Program-made: the position numbers and the translations under genes | Assembly: GCA_036346375.1 (NCBI GenBank) | Contig: CM070500.1 | Coordinates: 72,110,525-72,174,524, forward strand | Direction: 5' to 3' | Source of the DNA: Guadua angustifolia | Taxonomy: Eukaryota > Streptophyta > Magnoliopsida > Poales > Poaceae | Length of the DNA: 64,000 bases | The notes under the pieces: generated by a model | Seen by the model: the letters and a program-made list of their open reading frames with translations, nothing else | What the model was told of the DNA's origin: nothing | The model's database searches: none | Shown: one piece after another, positions 22,782 through 33,398 of the stretch | How the letters are laid out: each line of letters starts with the position of its first letter | How positions within the stretch are numbered: position 1 is the first letter of the stretch

Positions 22782-24424
22782 TTCCCATGACACCAAGAGA
22801 ACATATCGTTCATGGTATGATTTTATTTCTCATAGCCTGCTCAATAGAGGTGAGTTGGATCTAATCCGTAGTACACATTTCATGTTTGATGTGTAATGCA
22901 TACAAAGGTAATGATATCTCCATGTCAATGAAGGAATTCATTTGAGTCAGTATGACTATATGAGTTAATGTGATTTCTTTCTGTTCTTTCAATGTAGTAT
23001 GCCCCTTGATATTATTCATTGGATCATGCTTACAAGGAGTGCATGCTTCTGTTTTAAGCTAAGTAGGCCTTTTGGTGTTAATGCTCCATAATCAACAAGG
23101 CTAAAGTGCATTCTAATAACTCAATTTATTTATTAATGCTCCATAATCAACAAGGCTAAAGTGCATTCTAATAACTTAATTTATTTATTAATGCTCCATA
23201 ATCAACAAGGCTAAAGTGCAACTGTGAGAGCCTAACATTCTACCATGTTTCCAGGTTTTGTTACTACTTCCCAATCAATTTGACATTTTACATGTACATT
23301 TTAGGAGAAGATCACTCCGTAATTTGCCCAAAATTATTCAGTTTGTCTTCTTTAAGAACTGACTGTGTTGCAGCTTGAACTGAAATTAGGGCTGGGTGGC
23401 ACATCTTATGAAGACTTTATATGGAGCACACACTTACCTCTTCAATTGAGGTGCTTTAAACAACCTATATCATGTCATTTGATTCTTCAGTAGTGTTTAG
23501 AAAAGTGATTTCATACATTTTTTTGGCTGTTATTCAGTCAGGTAGATCCCATTGTGTCATCCTTCTCAGGTGGTGCGGTTGGTGTAATCTCAGCCTTAAT
23601 GCTGCTTGAAGTGAAAAATGTGAGGCAGCAAGAGAAGAAAAGATGCACGTATTGTCATGGGACTGGTATGAGCAATTTCCTTTTCATCTGTCTACCCCAA
23701 TCAAGGTTTGGCCATGCCAATTAATTCATTGCCAAACACAAAAATGGAATAACTCTGCAAAGTTGTTTTGCTTCTTGTACAGTTGTACTAAGACCAACCA
23801 GCCTGATCTTTGTTTCTTGGGAGACTTTTGATCCCTATTTTTTGTACTGTATTCACATATCTGAACTTTCTTTAGCATTATAGGATACTTGCCATGTGCT
23901 CGTTGTTCTGCTAGCCGATTGTTATTGAGCGTCAACCGCTTTTCACTTCCATGTGACCATGAACATAATATATGGTCTACGACTGAAAGGTATCCCAATT
24001 GTTCAGGAGCTGGAAAGGTGTGCTGTCTAATTCCACTGTGTTTCAGATTACTCAGTTTAATGCTTTCTGGAAGATTAGATTGAAACAACCAAATGATTTA
24101 TTATACTCAAGAGCGAGCGGCTGTAGATTAAATGGCAAGGTGATAGTGCAGCTTATGCCTAGGGCGTAAGTTCACTGTTGGGCAAAATCATTTTTCCTCT
24201 TTTATAAACTGTTTTACAATGTATTTTGTGGAATTGCCTTTGGGACTTTGTAGTCACATAACAGGGCGGTTCATTTCATCTGCTAATTCTACTAATGTTT
24301 TCCCCCCGTATAAACTGTCCTAATTCGCGCATGTCCGTGTTTCCAGGTGACGTGCACAACTTGCTTGTGCACAGGAATGGCAATGGCAAGCGAGCATGAC
24401 CCACGGATAGATCCCTTTGATTAG
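22782..24424 (+). CDS. OR-like: ORANGE-like (OR) chaperone, C-terminal exons, inside a Helitron
   Basis: Exons 22782-22849 (probable, hydrophobic), 23374-23450, 23538-23665, 23884-24017 and 24347-24424 join in phase without a stop. They read LELKLGLGGTSYEDFIWSTH, then SQVDPIVSSFSGGAVGVISA, CTYCHGTGYLPCARC, NCSGAGK and CTTCLCTGMAMASEHD, ending RIDPFD. That end is diagnostic of the plastid ORANGE family, which stabilises phytoene synthase and promotes carotenoid accumulation. OR has two membrane helices then a DnaJ-like Cys-rich domain. Here that domain is eroded: the second CxxCxxxG ends in Arg instead of Gly, and the third motif has Tyr-Pro-Asn-Cys instead of Cys-x-x-Cys. The conserved N-terminal half (GPETVQDFAK region) is not found. 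Likely a captured, possibly transcribed, partial copy. Confidence 0.85.
23080..23220. repeat. 55-bp tandem repeat, about 2.5 copies
   Basis: The unit starts aatgctccataatcaacaag at 23080, 23135 and 23190. It lies in the intron before the LELKLG exon of the OR-like gene. Copies are nearly identical, which suggests recent expansion. Confidence 0.85.
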
Positions 24425-24821
24425 TGTTGAGTAATTGGAACTTGGAAGTGTGTATGCTGGTTAAGCCAGTTTCTGCTTTTCTTTCTGTTGCTACACATTA
24501 TGATGTTCTGCTAAAGTTTTCTTTGCTGTGACAGAACCAAAAAATCAGATCAAATACCGAACAGTTGTAACTCTGGTATAATATGATGAATGAACACTGT
24601 AGCTAGAACTCGTCTTCAGATTTCAGAACCCGTGTACAATTCGTGTTTTGCTTGTACAAACTCTGGAGGTGCTAATTCTATGTTGAACTTTGGTATATTG
24701 TGATGAATGAAATTTTTTTCTGCCGCCTAGCAAAGACAACAGTTTGGCCGAGTGGTTCAAATCCCACAACTCTCGATTATTATTTTTAATTTTTTCTACA
24801 CTGTGTATGGCCTGCGTCTTA

Positions 24822-24903
24822 GGGTGCGTTTGGTTGGGTGTACGAGGATGAATGAGATAGGATAGTATAGGATGGATGGGATGTATACAAGGAATAAAAT
24901 GCA
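24822..24903. mobile_element. Partial Tourist-like MITE end
   Basis: TTA followed by gggtgcgtttggttgggtg resembles the end of the element at 63448-63661. Only one terminus is seen. It lies just past the OR-like 3' end. Confidence 0.4.
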
Positions 24904-25418
24904 TTGTTGTTTATGCAGCTGGAATTTCAAGGATCTAAAAGCTACAATTTGCTAGCAGTATTTACTGTGAAGGTTTAAGACAATATGAAATTATTTGGAC
25001 AAACATTAGTTTGAAAATTAAGACAACCTTTTCGATTTTCCTAATTTTCGAATATGCTCTTAAAGTGCACGGTACTGTGATTGTTCATTGGTAATATAAT
25101 TGGTAGTATAACTGGTAACGTTGCTACCAATTATCTAACTGCTTGCAGTGAATTACATTTAAAGTTAATCTCTTGCAGATGTGTTGAACAAGCGCATTGA
25201 CTCATTGGCCAGAGTGCCAGATAGATTAATAGGGATTTCCGAAGATGATCTTGAATTGTGTATTTGTGCTTGGCCGGTGATAATGATATCTAATGCCGCA
25301 GCAAAATAAAGTGTTGAACCTGTGATTGGTTACATGACGTGTTCTATATGCTATTGCTTGACATTTATGTTTCGTTACCAATTTTATTTTTTATAGCAAC
25401 GCACGGGCATTGAACTAG

Positions 25419-27626
25419 TAAATAACTAAATGAAACGATGCAAACTAATAAAAGAAAAATGGAAAAGGGAAGAAAAGGCCAGCACGTATATATATGGATG
25501 CAATATAGATAAGCACCTAGACAGCAGATAACTGTCTAGTAGTCGTAAGTAAAATTAAAGGGCTTAATTAATCCCAGATCATGAAAGATTAATGCGATCT
25601 CCCCAAACTAAATGAATGACGTGGAATGAACGCTAAGGGCAAGGCTAAGGGTAATCCCAATAGGATGATTAGGATAGTTTTTATAGCATTAATTAGGTTG
25701 CCATGTAAGCAAAATGGTGATATAGAGGTAGAGTTAATGATGAAAGAGAAGGAAACCATTTCTCATGCAGAAAACCATTTTTACACAAGTACCAAGAAAG
25801 GGAAAAAGGGGCTTGGGTGAGAAAATAAGAGAAAAGAGGAGATTGGATGAGAGTTTATTTTGAAGAAACTATCCATTATGAGCATAGTTTCTACATGTAG
25901 TGTCTAGATGACATGAAAATTATAGAAACTATATGCATTGGGACTGCCCTAATAATAGAGCCAACTGCGGGTTTTATGTTGTTGACATATCATCTATAGC
26001 TAATCTAATAGCCCACCCATATAATAGTTGCCTATACATACACACTGAGCATTAATGCCTGGCCCACCTTCATCCTCTCATTCTCTCACCAACCTTCTTG
26101 AAGTCCGTGCTGTAGCCGGCTACTAGTCTGCAGTCTGCTTCTCTTCTCTCTCTCCTTCAACTTAACTCAAATTTAACGTAACGACTGCTATAGCCCGTTT
26201 ACCTTATTATACTTGCTCTAAAGACAAACCGGATAGCGCGCACCCAAGCTCAGCAGATTCACGCGCTTCGCCGCCGCTAGGGCGGGAGTGGGCGATGGTT
26301 GGTTAAATGCCGCCCGATCGGCATATAGCAAATGCCGATTTGTGCTGCCCAAAAAACCTCAGTGGGAAGACCGGAAGAGACTAGTCGTGCTCACGTGCAA
26401 AGCCCCTCCAATTGGAGTTGCGCACAATCTAGTACAAATAGAGCTCTTATGATCAGCTAGAGAATCAGGTTACTAAGCCGGTTGGCATTTGCAATCGCAG
26501 CGTATGTCATGGATTTTCAGTTTTAATAATGGTGTATACATAGTGACGGGCCTAGGATTAAAATTTAAGAGTGTTAATAGGACTCGCTCACCGGCTAGGG
26601 ATTGCCAAGTAGCCAGCCCGTGGTAACCTGTCATGCTGTCAGTATGCCATCTACCGGGAAGTGGTTACAAGCCGAAAAGACAAGAAGCCAAAGCGTGAAG
26701 CACTAGTGTTGGATATGACAGGCAACGGTATAAATAGGGACTAGAACGGTCAAGGAAATCGTAGCCGTTATAGTGAAGCAGTTAAGGACATGTGGTGTGA
26801 TAGGTGATTTGAGCCTGTTTGTAACGAGGACGGTTCAGAGTAGTTCGGACAAGTGAGAGACTTGGTACACTGTTTCCAAGACTATGAAACCTGTTGAAAC
26901 TAGCAATAGGGGTTATAGATTTTCATTTCATCCAACTTCGTCCAATCTTGTGCCTTACAATTAAATACGATGGTTAGCATATGAAACTGTGAAATAAAAC
27001 TGTGCATTGTGGCCTTTGTTTTATTTATCTACTTAAATTTTTTTAGATGACATGATAATCTTAAAAACCGTAAAATAAAACTTTCCCCTGGAATGGTATT
27101 ATGGAACACATGTTACTTATCATATTTCGTAATTATCATGCTCCAGACGAGCTTGAAACGTGGCAAGCACGAGGTCCATTTGAATATTCGAATTTCTATC
27201 ACTGGTGGGCCGTGACCACTTCCAGCTTGGCCCATGATGAAACAGGTTGATCGAGCAGCTAAGGTTGGGCTAGGGGCCGAGCCAATCGGTTTTTGCAACT
27301 TGGGACGAGTCCGGCCGAACGAGCATATGCTTGCTTAGCTAGCCCCAATGTTTGGAGTGCCTATAATTTCTGTACTTTATCGATCTTTTTTTGAGACGTG
27401 TACTCTAGCTTTCTAGCATTCTAGATGCGATCCTTTTCTTCTTTTGGTGTGCTTCTCCTTCAGCTCCCTATACGGTTTGGCCCGTTGTTTGTCGACGGTG
27501 AGGTAGACCTGGACGCCCCGTGGCAGCATGGTTACACCACTGCAAACATCTCTCTACTATGCACAGCTCATCGTACATATGTACAGATCAAAGGAACGTT
27601 AAATCTAAAAAATAATCATATATATC
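25419..27626. other. No supported gene
   Basis: The DNA between the Helitron and the LTR retrotransposon is AT-rich with short CT-rich tracts near 26050-26160. I see no exon series, no recognised protein and no clear repeat boundaries. Confidence 0.4.
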
Positions 27627-28473
27627 TGTTGACACCCAAAAATAACCCGGTTTAGACAATTATTCTGTTAATCGGATTAGTATTCGAGTTAGTATCTACG
27701 AAGGCGCGTCGAATTGAAAAAAGACTCGGGCTTGTATCTAGATTAGGCTTGTTTACTTATTTAGCAAGTTTTCCTTAGTGTGATAGGATTAAGTATGGAA
27801 AGAAGAGTTCGAATCGGTTTAGCATAAGTATATCAGGAAATAATAGGTTGTAATCGGAATATATCCGATCGAGTCTGTATCTAGTACGAACTCGTGTTCT
27901 AGTCGGTCTAGGTTAGAAATTAGTATAAATAGGTGCCATGGTGCATCATGTAAAGGGTCCCCGACCAATCAATCAATCTACTATTCATTCTATCTCTACT
28001 TTTATCGTTGTAGTCTTCGATCGCGAATCCGATCGACCTGCTCGCATCGGCTTTCAAGGTACACCTCACGGAGAGAAGCGCCTCGGTTGATTCGATCTTC
28101 TCGCCGTCGACATCGAATACTATCTCTTGGCGGTATTCTGCACAGACGCCGTCTGCCGAAGAGTTAGGTTCCACCCCTCATTCTATCGGCTTGACATCTC
28201 GTTAAGCCGATAGCCTATTTATCCCGATCTATTAATTGCGTGACCGGTTGCGTAGTTGATAGATTGTCTACTTGCACCATCGGCTATCTTCGTCGATGAT
28301 TGGCGGTGGTTTTAAGTACTGATCGCTTGTCAGACGCTCACTTGCCGTCGTCCACCTTGCCGACATTCGAGGGTCAAATCGGCCGCACGCCTGCAAACCC
28401 GATTCTACACGCAAAAGCCCGATTCCGGGAATCGGCAGAGTTGGCGCTGAAACGACACTTTTTAGCGCTAACA
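27627..28473 (+). repeat. 5' LTR of the 27.6-kb retrotransposon
   Basis: This 847-bp LTR differs from the 3' copy by scattered substitutions and small indels. For example, attagtattcgag here is attagtgctcgag in the 3' copy, and several short gaps lie near 28020-28370. This implies an insertion that is not very recent. It contains a plus-strand tagtataaatagg TATA-like box near 27920. Confidence 0.9.
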
Positions 28474-28531
28474 AATTGGCACGCCCAGTGGGACCCGAGA
28501 TCAAACCCAGTAAGATCTGTTATTTTTCAAC

Positions 28532-28915
28532 ATGAATCAGTCTATCTATCATGTGCCTATGCAGCCTGCAGCGATCTACAAGCATCAGGCCTACCCAGGG
28601 CCGATCACTATAAATTATCAAGATCAATACGGCCATATACATCAAGATCAATCTAGGGCTAGTTTCTATGGTCAAAATCAGCAATATTATGGACTTCAGG
28701 TTATTCCTCAGCCGATAAATACATACAAAGGCATGCAAGGGTGTGTCCAAAGTTCAGTTCAGATCTACAATCATTATTTGATGAATCATAGAGATCTGTG
28801 CCAAAAGGCAATTCTTACATATGCGCCACCGATCGTATCAACAAGGCAAGATTTGCAAGGTTGTGAACCTCAAGATCATACTCCAATTGAAGATCAATTC
28901 AAGGATATATTCTAG
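28532..28915 (+). CDS. Gag-like protein, N-terminal frame, of the non-autonomous LTR element
   Basis: This open frame of 127 codons starts MNQSIYHVPMQPAAIYKHQ just after the primer-binding-site-like sequence. It is rich in Gln, Tyr and His (NQQYYGLQVIPQPINTY), as is common for the disordered N-terminus of plant retrotransposon gag. It is followed after 12 bases by a second frame (28928-29884) that probably continued it. No enzymatic motif is present. Confidence 0.5.
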   Translation: MNQSIYHVPMQPAAIYKHQAYPGPITINYQDQYGHIHQDQSRASFYGQNQQYYGLQVIPQPINTYKGMQGCVQSSVQIYNHYLMNHRDLCQKAILTYAPPIVSTRQDLQGCEPQDHTPIEDQFKDIF

Positions 28916-28927
28916 AAAATCGGGGGA

Positions 28928-29884
28928 GTGTTACAAAGGGATCTAGAAGCATACTTCCGGAGACAAAAAACTACAAAAGAACCAGGATTAACTCCAGAAA
29001 GGTATGATAATAATCGGTATTTTACATTGCAATCTGAATTGATAAATTTGGTGATCAAAACCCTCAAGCACTTTCGGGGGCAAGTGGATGAATCATGCGG
29101 CAAAGGGCAAGTATCGGCCAAAAGGCCGACAAACCCATCATTGTTAGATTCATCTATGAAACTGGTGTCAGCGATGACCGATCCTATCAATCGGCAAGAA
29201 AGGGTCTTTGAGATATCGGCTGCCCAGATCATGAAGGTCTGGATGTATCATCTACAATCTTCTGCATTATTAATTTTTCCATCAGCTATAGCTCAACATG
29301 GAGTTAATCCAATGATGATTCCTGTATCGGCCAAGCCGATTAAGGAAGATATACTCGGGGAGCAGATTGGAATTGGTGATGTTGATCAGCGCCGAGTGGA
29401 TTCTCTAACTACAAAAGCCGATGACGGTATTAGCCAGCAGTCGGTTGAAGAAATCAAAGAAGGCAGGGATCGTTGCTATGATGCCATACTACACAATCAT
29501 AAAGAAGTCGATTCCGATGAAGACATATTTTACGATTGCCAGAGCGAGAAGGCGTTTCATGTTGATAGCTCAGATACTGATGGCGAAGATGCAGATCTTG
29601 AAACCACTTACGGTGATCTTCCATCGATACCCGCACAGGTTACCATTGGTACTTCACTTCACAAAGCCGATAGTATCGGGAAGAAAGAGGAATCGGCTAG
29701 CACGTCAAAGTCAGGAAGCTTTGGAACAGTTAAGCAATCAGCCTTCAAGATTATTGATAAAGAGGAGTCATATGTCCGGCATACCAGAAGACATAAACAA
29801 TCACATATGAAGAGCCGACATGTGGATGAAGAAAGGGCTCATTGGGAGTGTCCTTTTTCCGATTTCTTTGGGAGAGACATCTAA
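28928..29884 (+). CDS. Gag-like protein, second frame, 318 codons
   Basis: The frame is acidic and coiled in style, with KEDILGEQIGIGDVD and DSDEDIFYDCQSEKAFHVDS, and ends RAHWECPFSDFFGRDI. The HW(E/K)CPF phrase recurs in gag-like proteins of grass LTR elements ahead of a Cys-rich stretch. Here a stop follows instead. I cannot name a domain with certainty. The stop is followed by the nested LTR at 29945. Confidence 0.5.
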   Translation: MLQRDLEAYFRRQKTTKEPGLTPERYDNNRYFTLQSELINLVIKTLKHFRGQVDESCGKGQVSAKRPTNPSLLDSSMKLVSAMTDPINRQERVFEISAAQIMKVWMYHLQSSALLIFPSAIAQHGVNPMMIPVSAKPIKEDILGEQIGIGDVDQRRVDSLTTKADDGISQQSVEEIKEGRDRCYDAILHNHKEVDSDEDIFYDCQSEKAFHVDSSDTDGEDADLETTYGDLPSIPAQVTIGTSLHKADSIGKKEESASTSKSGSFGTVKQSAFKIIDKEESYVRHTRRHKQSHMKSRHVDEERAHWECPFSDFFGRDI

Positions 29885-29944
29885 GGCTTCCAATGGCTTA
29901 TGATTGTCCGATGTCTCATCTCCATCCTTGTCAGGGTGCTCGTT

Positions 29945-30980
29945 TGTCGGTGTTTCGAGAACCGGCAAGTAAATTTGTAGGTCTAGAGGGGCTACGCGCT
30001 CCCGCTCCTTGAATGGTTAGACCGAAAGAAAGGAGGTCCAAGATTTATCTTGGTTCGGCGTAACGCCCCTACTCCGATTAAGTGAGGTGGTCGGGTATTA
30101 TTGATTCGTGTATCCGCTGTGTTACAAGCGAGGCCGAGCTCGGCTCAGAGCGCCTTGTGCACAGGGGTTGCCGGGAATGTCTACGAGCGATTCGGGAGTG
30201 CTATGTTCGACTGCCTACACCGTCGTCTGCTCCGAAGGGCCATGCCTCCCCTTATATAGCCCGGGGAGGCAGGTTACGCGGAGGTTACACGGGAGTGTGT
30301 AAAGGGAAAAAATGGATGGGGCTCCCTACGCCTAGGAGTCCGGTCTTTTGCCTCGGTGTCTGGTTACTGGACTTGACCTTTGACGGGTAGTTGTACATCC
30401 TGTGTTGGGTTGGTGGAGGCGTAGAGCGACGGCTCGGTCCGTTCCTCCGGGAAACGGCGTACCTGCTCTCTGCAAGATGGTCGGTCTTGTGTCGAGGGCG
30501 CCACCGGAACCGTCTTGGAAAGGTGCGTAGCGTCCGCCCTCGCCGATCATGATGAATCACGCATCGGCGATTTAGGTGACCAGCAGAGGCCGGTTTCTGA
30601 CGATTTGACGTCTGCTTCTCGGTGAAGATGATCCGAGCTTGTTCGAGGCCGCCGGTTGGTCCGACCCATTGGTCGGGCCAACCCTGGGTCGTCGTTGCCG
30701 TAGTTCGTGGGGCGCCGGTCCTGTAGCGCTTGGTCGGACTGCTTTCTGGGGTTGGCTTGGTCGGGAACCGAGCGCCCTTGCGTGGGCTGGTCGGTCGGCC
30801 TTCCATTCTTGTGAGTGTTGCTTTCGGGCGTCCGACTTATTGCGTCGGTCGGGCCCCCCTTCGGGGCTGGATTGGTCGGAAGTCGTGGGCCTCTGAGCAG
30901 GGCTTCTTGTTTGAGGCCCAGGCGCGGTGGCGGCCCATATGCTTCTCCTGGGTCGCTGGGGATACCTATGCCCTGGGTAT
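29945..30980 (-). mobile_element. Nested solo LTR, minus orientation
   Basis: The block begins TGTCGGTGTTTCGAGAACCG, an opening shared by many grass gypsy LTRs, and ends around ccctgggtat. TCGTT occurs directly before (29940-29944) and after (30981-30985), consistent with a 5-bp target duplication. The terminal CA is missing, so the right end is eroded or placed wrongly by a few bases. A TATA-like box on the minus strand (complement of ccttatatagcccgg) at about 30246-30260 gives the orientation. Confidence 0.6.
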
Positions 30981-31405
30981 TCGTTATCGTTCAAGATGCC
31001 AACAAAATACATCGGCTAATATAAGCTCCAAAAAGCCGATGTGCATATCAAAGGGTAGAATCACTGAAAGACGATGCACTCGTGATGTGGAGAAAGCAAA
31101 TAGAAAGCCAACAGGAGCCAAACCACAATGGTGCCCACCGGATTAAGCAAAACACGAAGCGTCGGTTACACGTCACGAAGAATCAACAACGAAGATGAAG
31201 CTAATCGACAAACCGACGCCAGAAGCAAGAGAGTCGCAAGCAAACTCCGAATCAAGCTCAAGGTAAGCCGACTTTGACAACGAATTCTCATCATATTGAT
31301 ACAGTCGGTTCCTCGGGGGGCAAGAATGAAAGCGACACTCATACTGAGCTTGAGGAAACGCCATACTTGAAAGTATTAGTTGGCGGAAGCAAATAAAGGC
31401 CAAGT

Positions 31406-31651
31406 ATGAGCCAATCTGAAGAATCGCAAATGCCGAAGGACAACCGAAATCGCAAATGGTGCAAGGTGAAGGTCACATCGGCTAATGACAGACCGCGTAC
31501 ATTGATAAGTAAAAGTAAGTTGATAGAGCCCAATCCTCGCTGGTGTCCTACGGGTCTAACAAAGTCTCAGAAGAGAAGGTTGCAAAGATTGAAGACCCGA
31601 AAGAAGCGTGAAATCGACAAGAAACGCCAAGAAGGAGAAGTGAGTCCATAG
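31406..31651 (+). CDS. Gag-like C-terminal basic frame of the LTR element
   Basis: This 81-codon frame contains PRWCPTGLTKSQKRRLQRLK, a basic motif seen near the C-terminus of gag-like proteins in related grass elements. A degenerate earlier copy (PQWCPPD) lies near 31125-31145. The frame ends 66 bases before the 3' LTR. It probably once belonged to the same gag frame as 28928-29884, before the nested insertion and decay. Confidence 0.45.
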   Translation: MSQSEESQMPKDNRNRKWCKVKVTSANDRPRTLISKSKLIEPNPRWCPTGLTKSQKRRLQRLKTRKKREIDKKRQEGEVSP

Positions 31652-31717
31652 CAGATGGACAAAAGCCGATATGATTTTTGCAACATGATTCTCATGTCAC
31701 AAAAACCGGGGGGCATA

Positions 31718-32591
31718 TGTTGACACCCAAAAATAGCCCGGTTTAGACAATTATTCTGTTAATCGGATTAGTGCTCGAGTTAGTATCTACGAAGGCGCGT
31801 TGAATTGGAAAAAGACTCGGGCTTGTATCTAGATTAGGCTTGTTTACTTATTTAGCAAGTTTTCCTTAGTGTGATAGGATTAAGTATGGAAAGAAGAGTT
31901 CGAATCGGTTTAGCATAAGTATATCAGGAAATAATAGGTTGTAATCGGAATATATCCGATCGAGTTCAGATCTAGTACTTAACTCGTGTTCTAGTCGGTA
32001 TAGGTTAGAAATTAGTATAAATAGGTGCCATGGTGCATCATGTAAAGGGTCCCCGACCAATCAATCAATCTACTATTCAGTCTATCTCTACTTTTATCGT
32101 TGTAGTCTTCGTATCGCGAATCCGATCGACCCGTTCGCATCGGCTTTCAAGGTACACCCCGCCGGAGAGAACTGCCTCGGTTCAGTTCGATCTTCTCGCC
32201 GTCGACATCGGAATACTATCTCTCGGCGGTATTGCTGCGCATCGCCGTCTGCCGGAGGAGTTAGGTTCCACCTCTCATTCTATCGGCTTGACGTCTCGTT
32301 AAGCCGATAGCCTATTTATCCCGATCTATTAATTGCGCAACCGTTGCGTAGTTGATAGATTGTCTACTTGCACCATCGGCTATCTTCGTCGATGAGATTG
32401 GCGGTGGTTTTGAGTACTGATCGGCTTGTCAGACGTTCAGCTTGTCGTCGTCGACCTTGCCGTACGTCCACCTTGCCGATTACTAGGGTCAAATCGGCTG
32501 GCACGCCCGTGCAAACCCGATCCTACACGCAAAAGCCCGATTCCGGGAATCGGCAGAGTTGGCGCTGAAACGACACTTTTTAGCGCTAACA
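31718..32591 (+). repeat. 3' LTR of the 27.6-kb retrotransposon
   Basis: This 874-bp copy starts right after a purine-rich tract and ends TAACA, followed by the ATATC duplication. It is about 27 bases longer than the 5' copy because of short indels. Confidence 0.9.
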
Positions 32592-32708
32592 ATATCCCTA
32601 CTAAAATGATATAACACAACCACTTAACATCTTTTAAAACATTTAAGTAAGGGTGGAGAGTGAAAAGGTTAGAATAACTACACACTTTATTCTCGCAACA
32701 AACAAATA

Positions 32709-33076
32709 TACGTTCTGTTTGGAAGCAATGTATTTTCATAATTTTTAGGTAATACCATGGTTTCTAAGAATATTATAAGGTGTTTGGTTACCATGTCAAA
32801 AACTCTGTATTAAAAACTATGGTTTGATAGATACCATGGTATTTTTAGAGTATTTGAAACTTCACTCCAACCCAAAATTTTCATGATTTTGGCTAGCTTT
32901 TTGCTTATTTCCACTCAAATACCATGACTTGTAATGTTGCATCCAAACAGTTGGTAGTTCCAAGGAATACCATAATTTCAAAAGGTTTTGGTAAAAATAT
33001 GGTATTCATGACAAAACAATTGCAAACCATAGTATATCAAAACTATAGTTTTGAAAAATTATGCTTCCAAATAGGG
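32709..33076. mobile_element. MITE-like element with accatggt/atggtatt motifs
   Basis: The left end tctgtttggaagcaatg and right end attatgcttccaaataggg are imperfect inverted repeats. The interior repeats ataccatggt and ctatggttt phrases in both orientations. No clear target duplication is seen. Confidence 0.5.
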
Positions 33077-33398
33077 CTATAATGAAATAGATGAAGTATT
33101 GAGTTATATGCACTCACCATTTCATACAAGAACTTAAGGTGTAAAGGAAGGTGAACATTAACTTCAACACTTAAAAAATGTTAAATATCATATAAAATAT
33201 ATAAACTATAAAATATTCTAAAGCACCTCAGTTGTATTTTTTGATACTAAATATATATCTCTACTATATAAAGTGAGAGTTTTTTCTCACGTCACTTTAT
33301 TAAAATTACTAACCTTTGTCACTGCTCTTTAATTACCCATCTTTGCTACTGCTCTTTAATTACCCATCTTTGCCATTGTTAGTGCTCTTAATTACCCA

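Larger units (their letters stand above)
18808..25418 (+). mobile_element. Helitron, 6.6 kb, carrying captured gene fragments
   Basis: The 5' end reads TCTCTTTACTATTAAG, preceded by A. The 3' end reads GCAACGCACGGGCATTG then AACTAG, followed by T. Insertion between A and T, a TC start and a CTAG end are the Helitron rules. Both ends match a second element at 35607-37034: the 5' ends share GCAGTTGRTGACRGYGGT, and the 3' ends share tttcgttaccaattttattt and the gggcattg/aggcattg...CTAG tail. The interior has no Rep/helicase coding, so it is non-autonomous. It contains exon-like fragments at 19254-19426, 19915-20068 and 20956-21220, plus the OR-like gene at 22782-24424, all plus strand. A 3' hairpin was not resolved by eye. 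Confidence 0.75.
27627..32591 (+). mobile_element. Complete non-autonomous LTR retrotransposon, about 5.0 kb
   Basis: LTRs at 27627-28473 and 31718-32591 both start TGTTGACACCCAAAAAT and end TTTTTAGCGCTAACA. ATATC flanks both sides (27622-27626 and 32592-32596). A primer-binding-site-like TTGGCACGCCCAGTGGGAC follows the 5' LTR, and a purine tract (ccggggggcata) precedes the 3' LTR. The interior encodes only gag-like frames and no reverse transcriptase or integrase, so it depends on a partner element. A second LTR is nested at 29945-30980. Confidence 0.9.

Noticed and set aside
24745..24775. tttggccgagtggttcaaatccc as a tRNA-Leu/Ser gene
   Set aside because: A-box-like and B-box-like text are fused with no anticodon arm between them, so it cannot be a tRNA gene.
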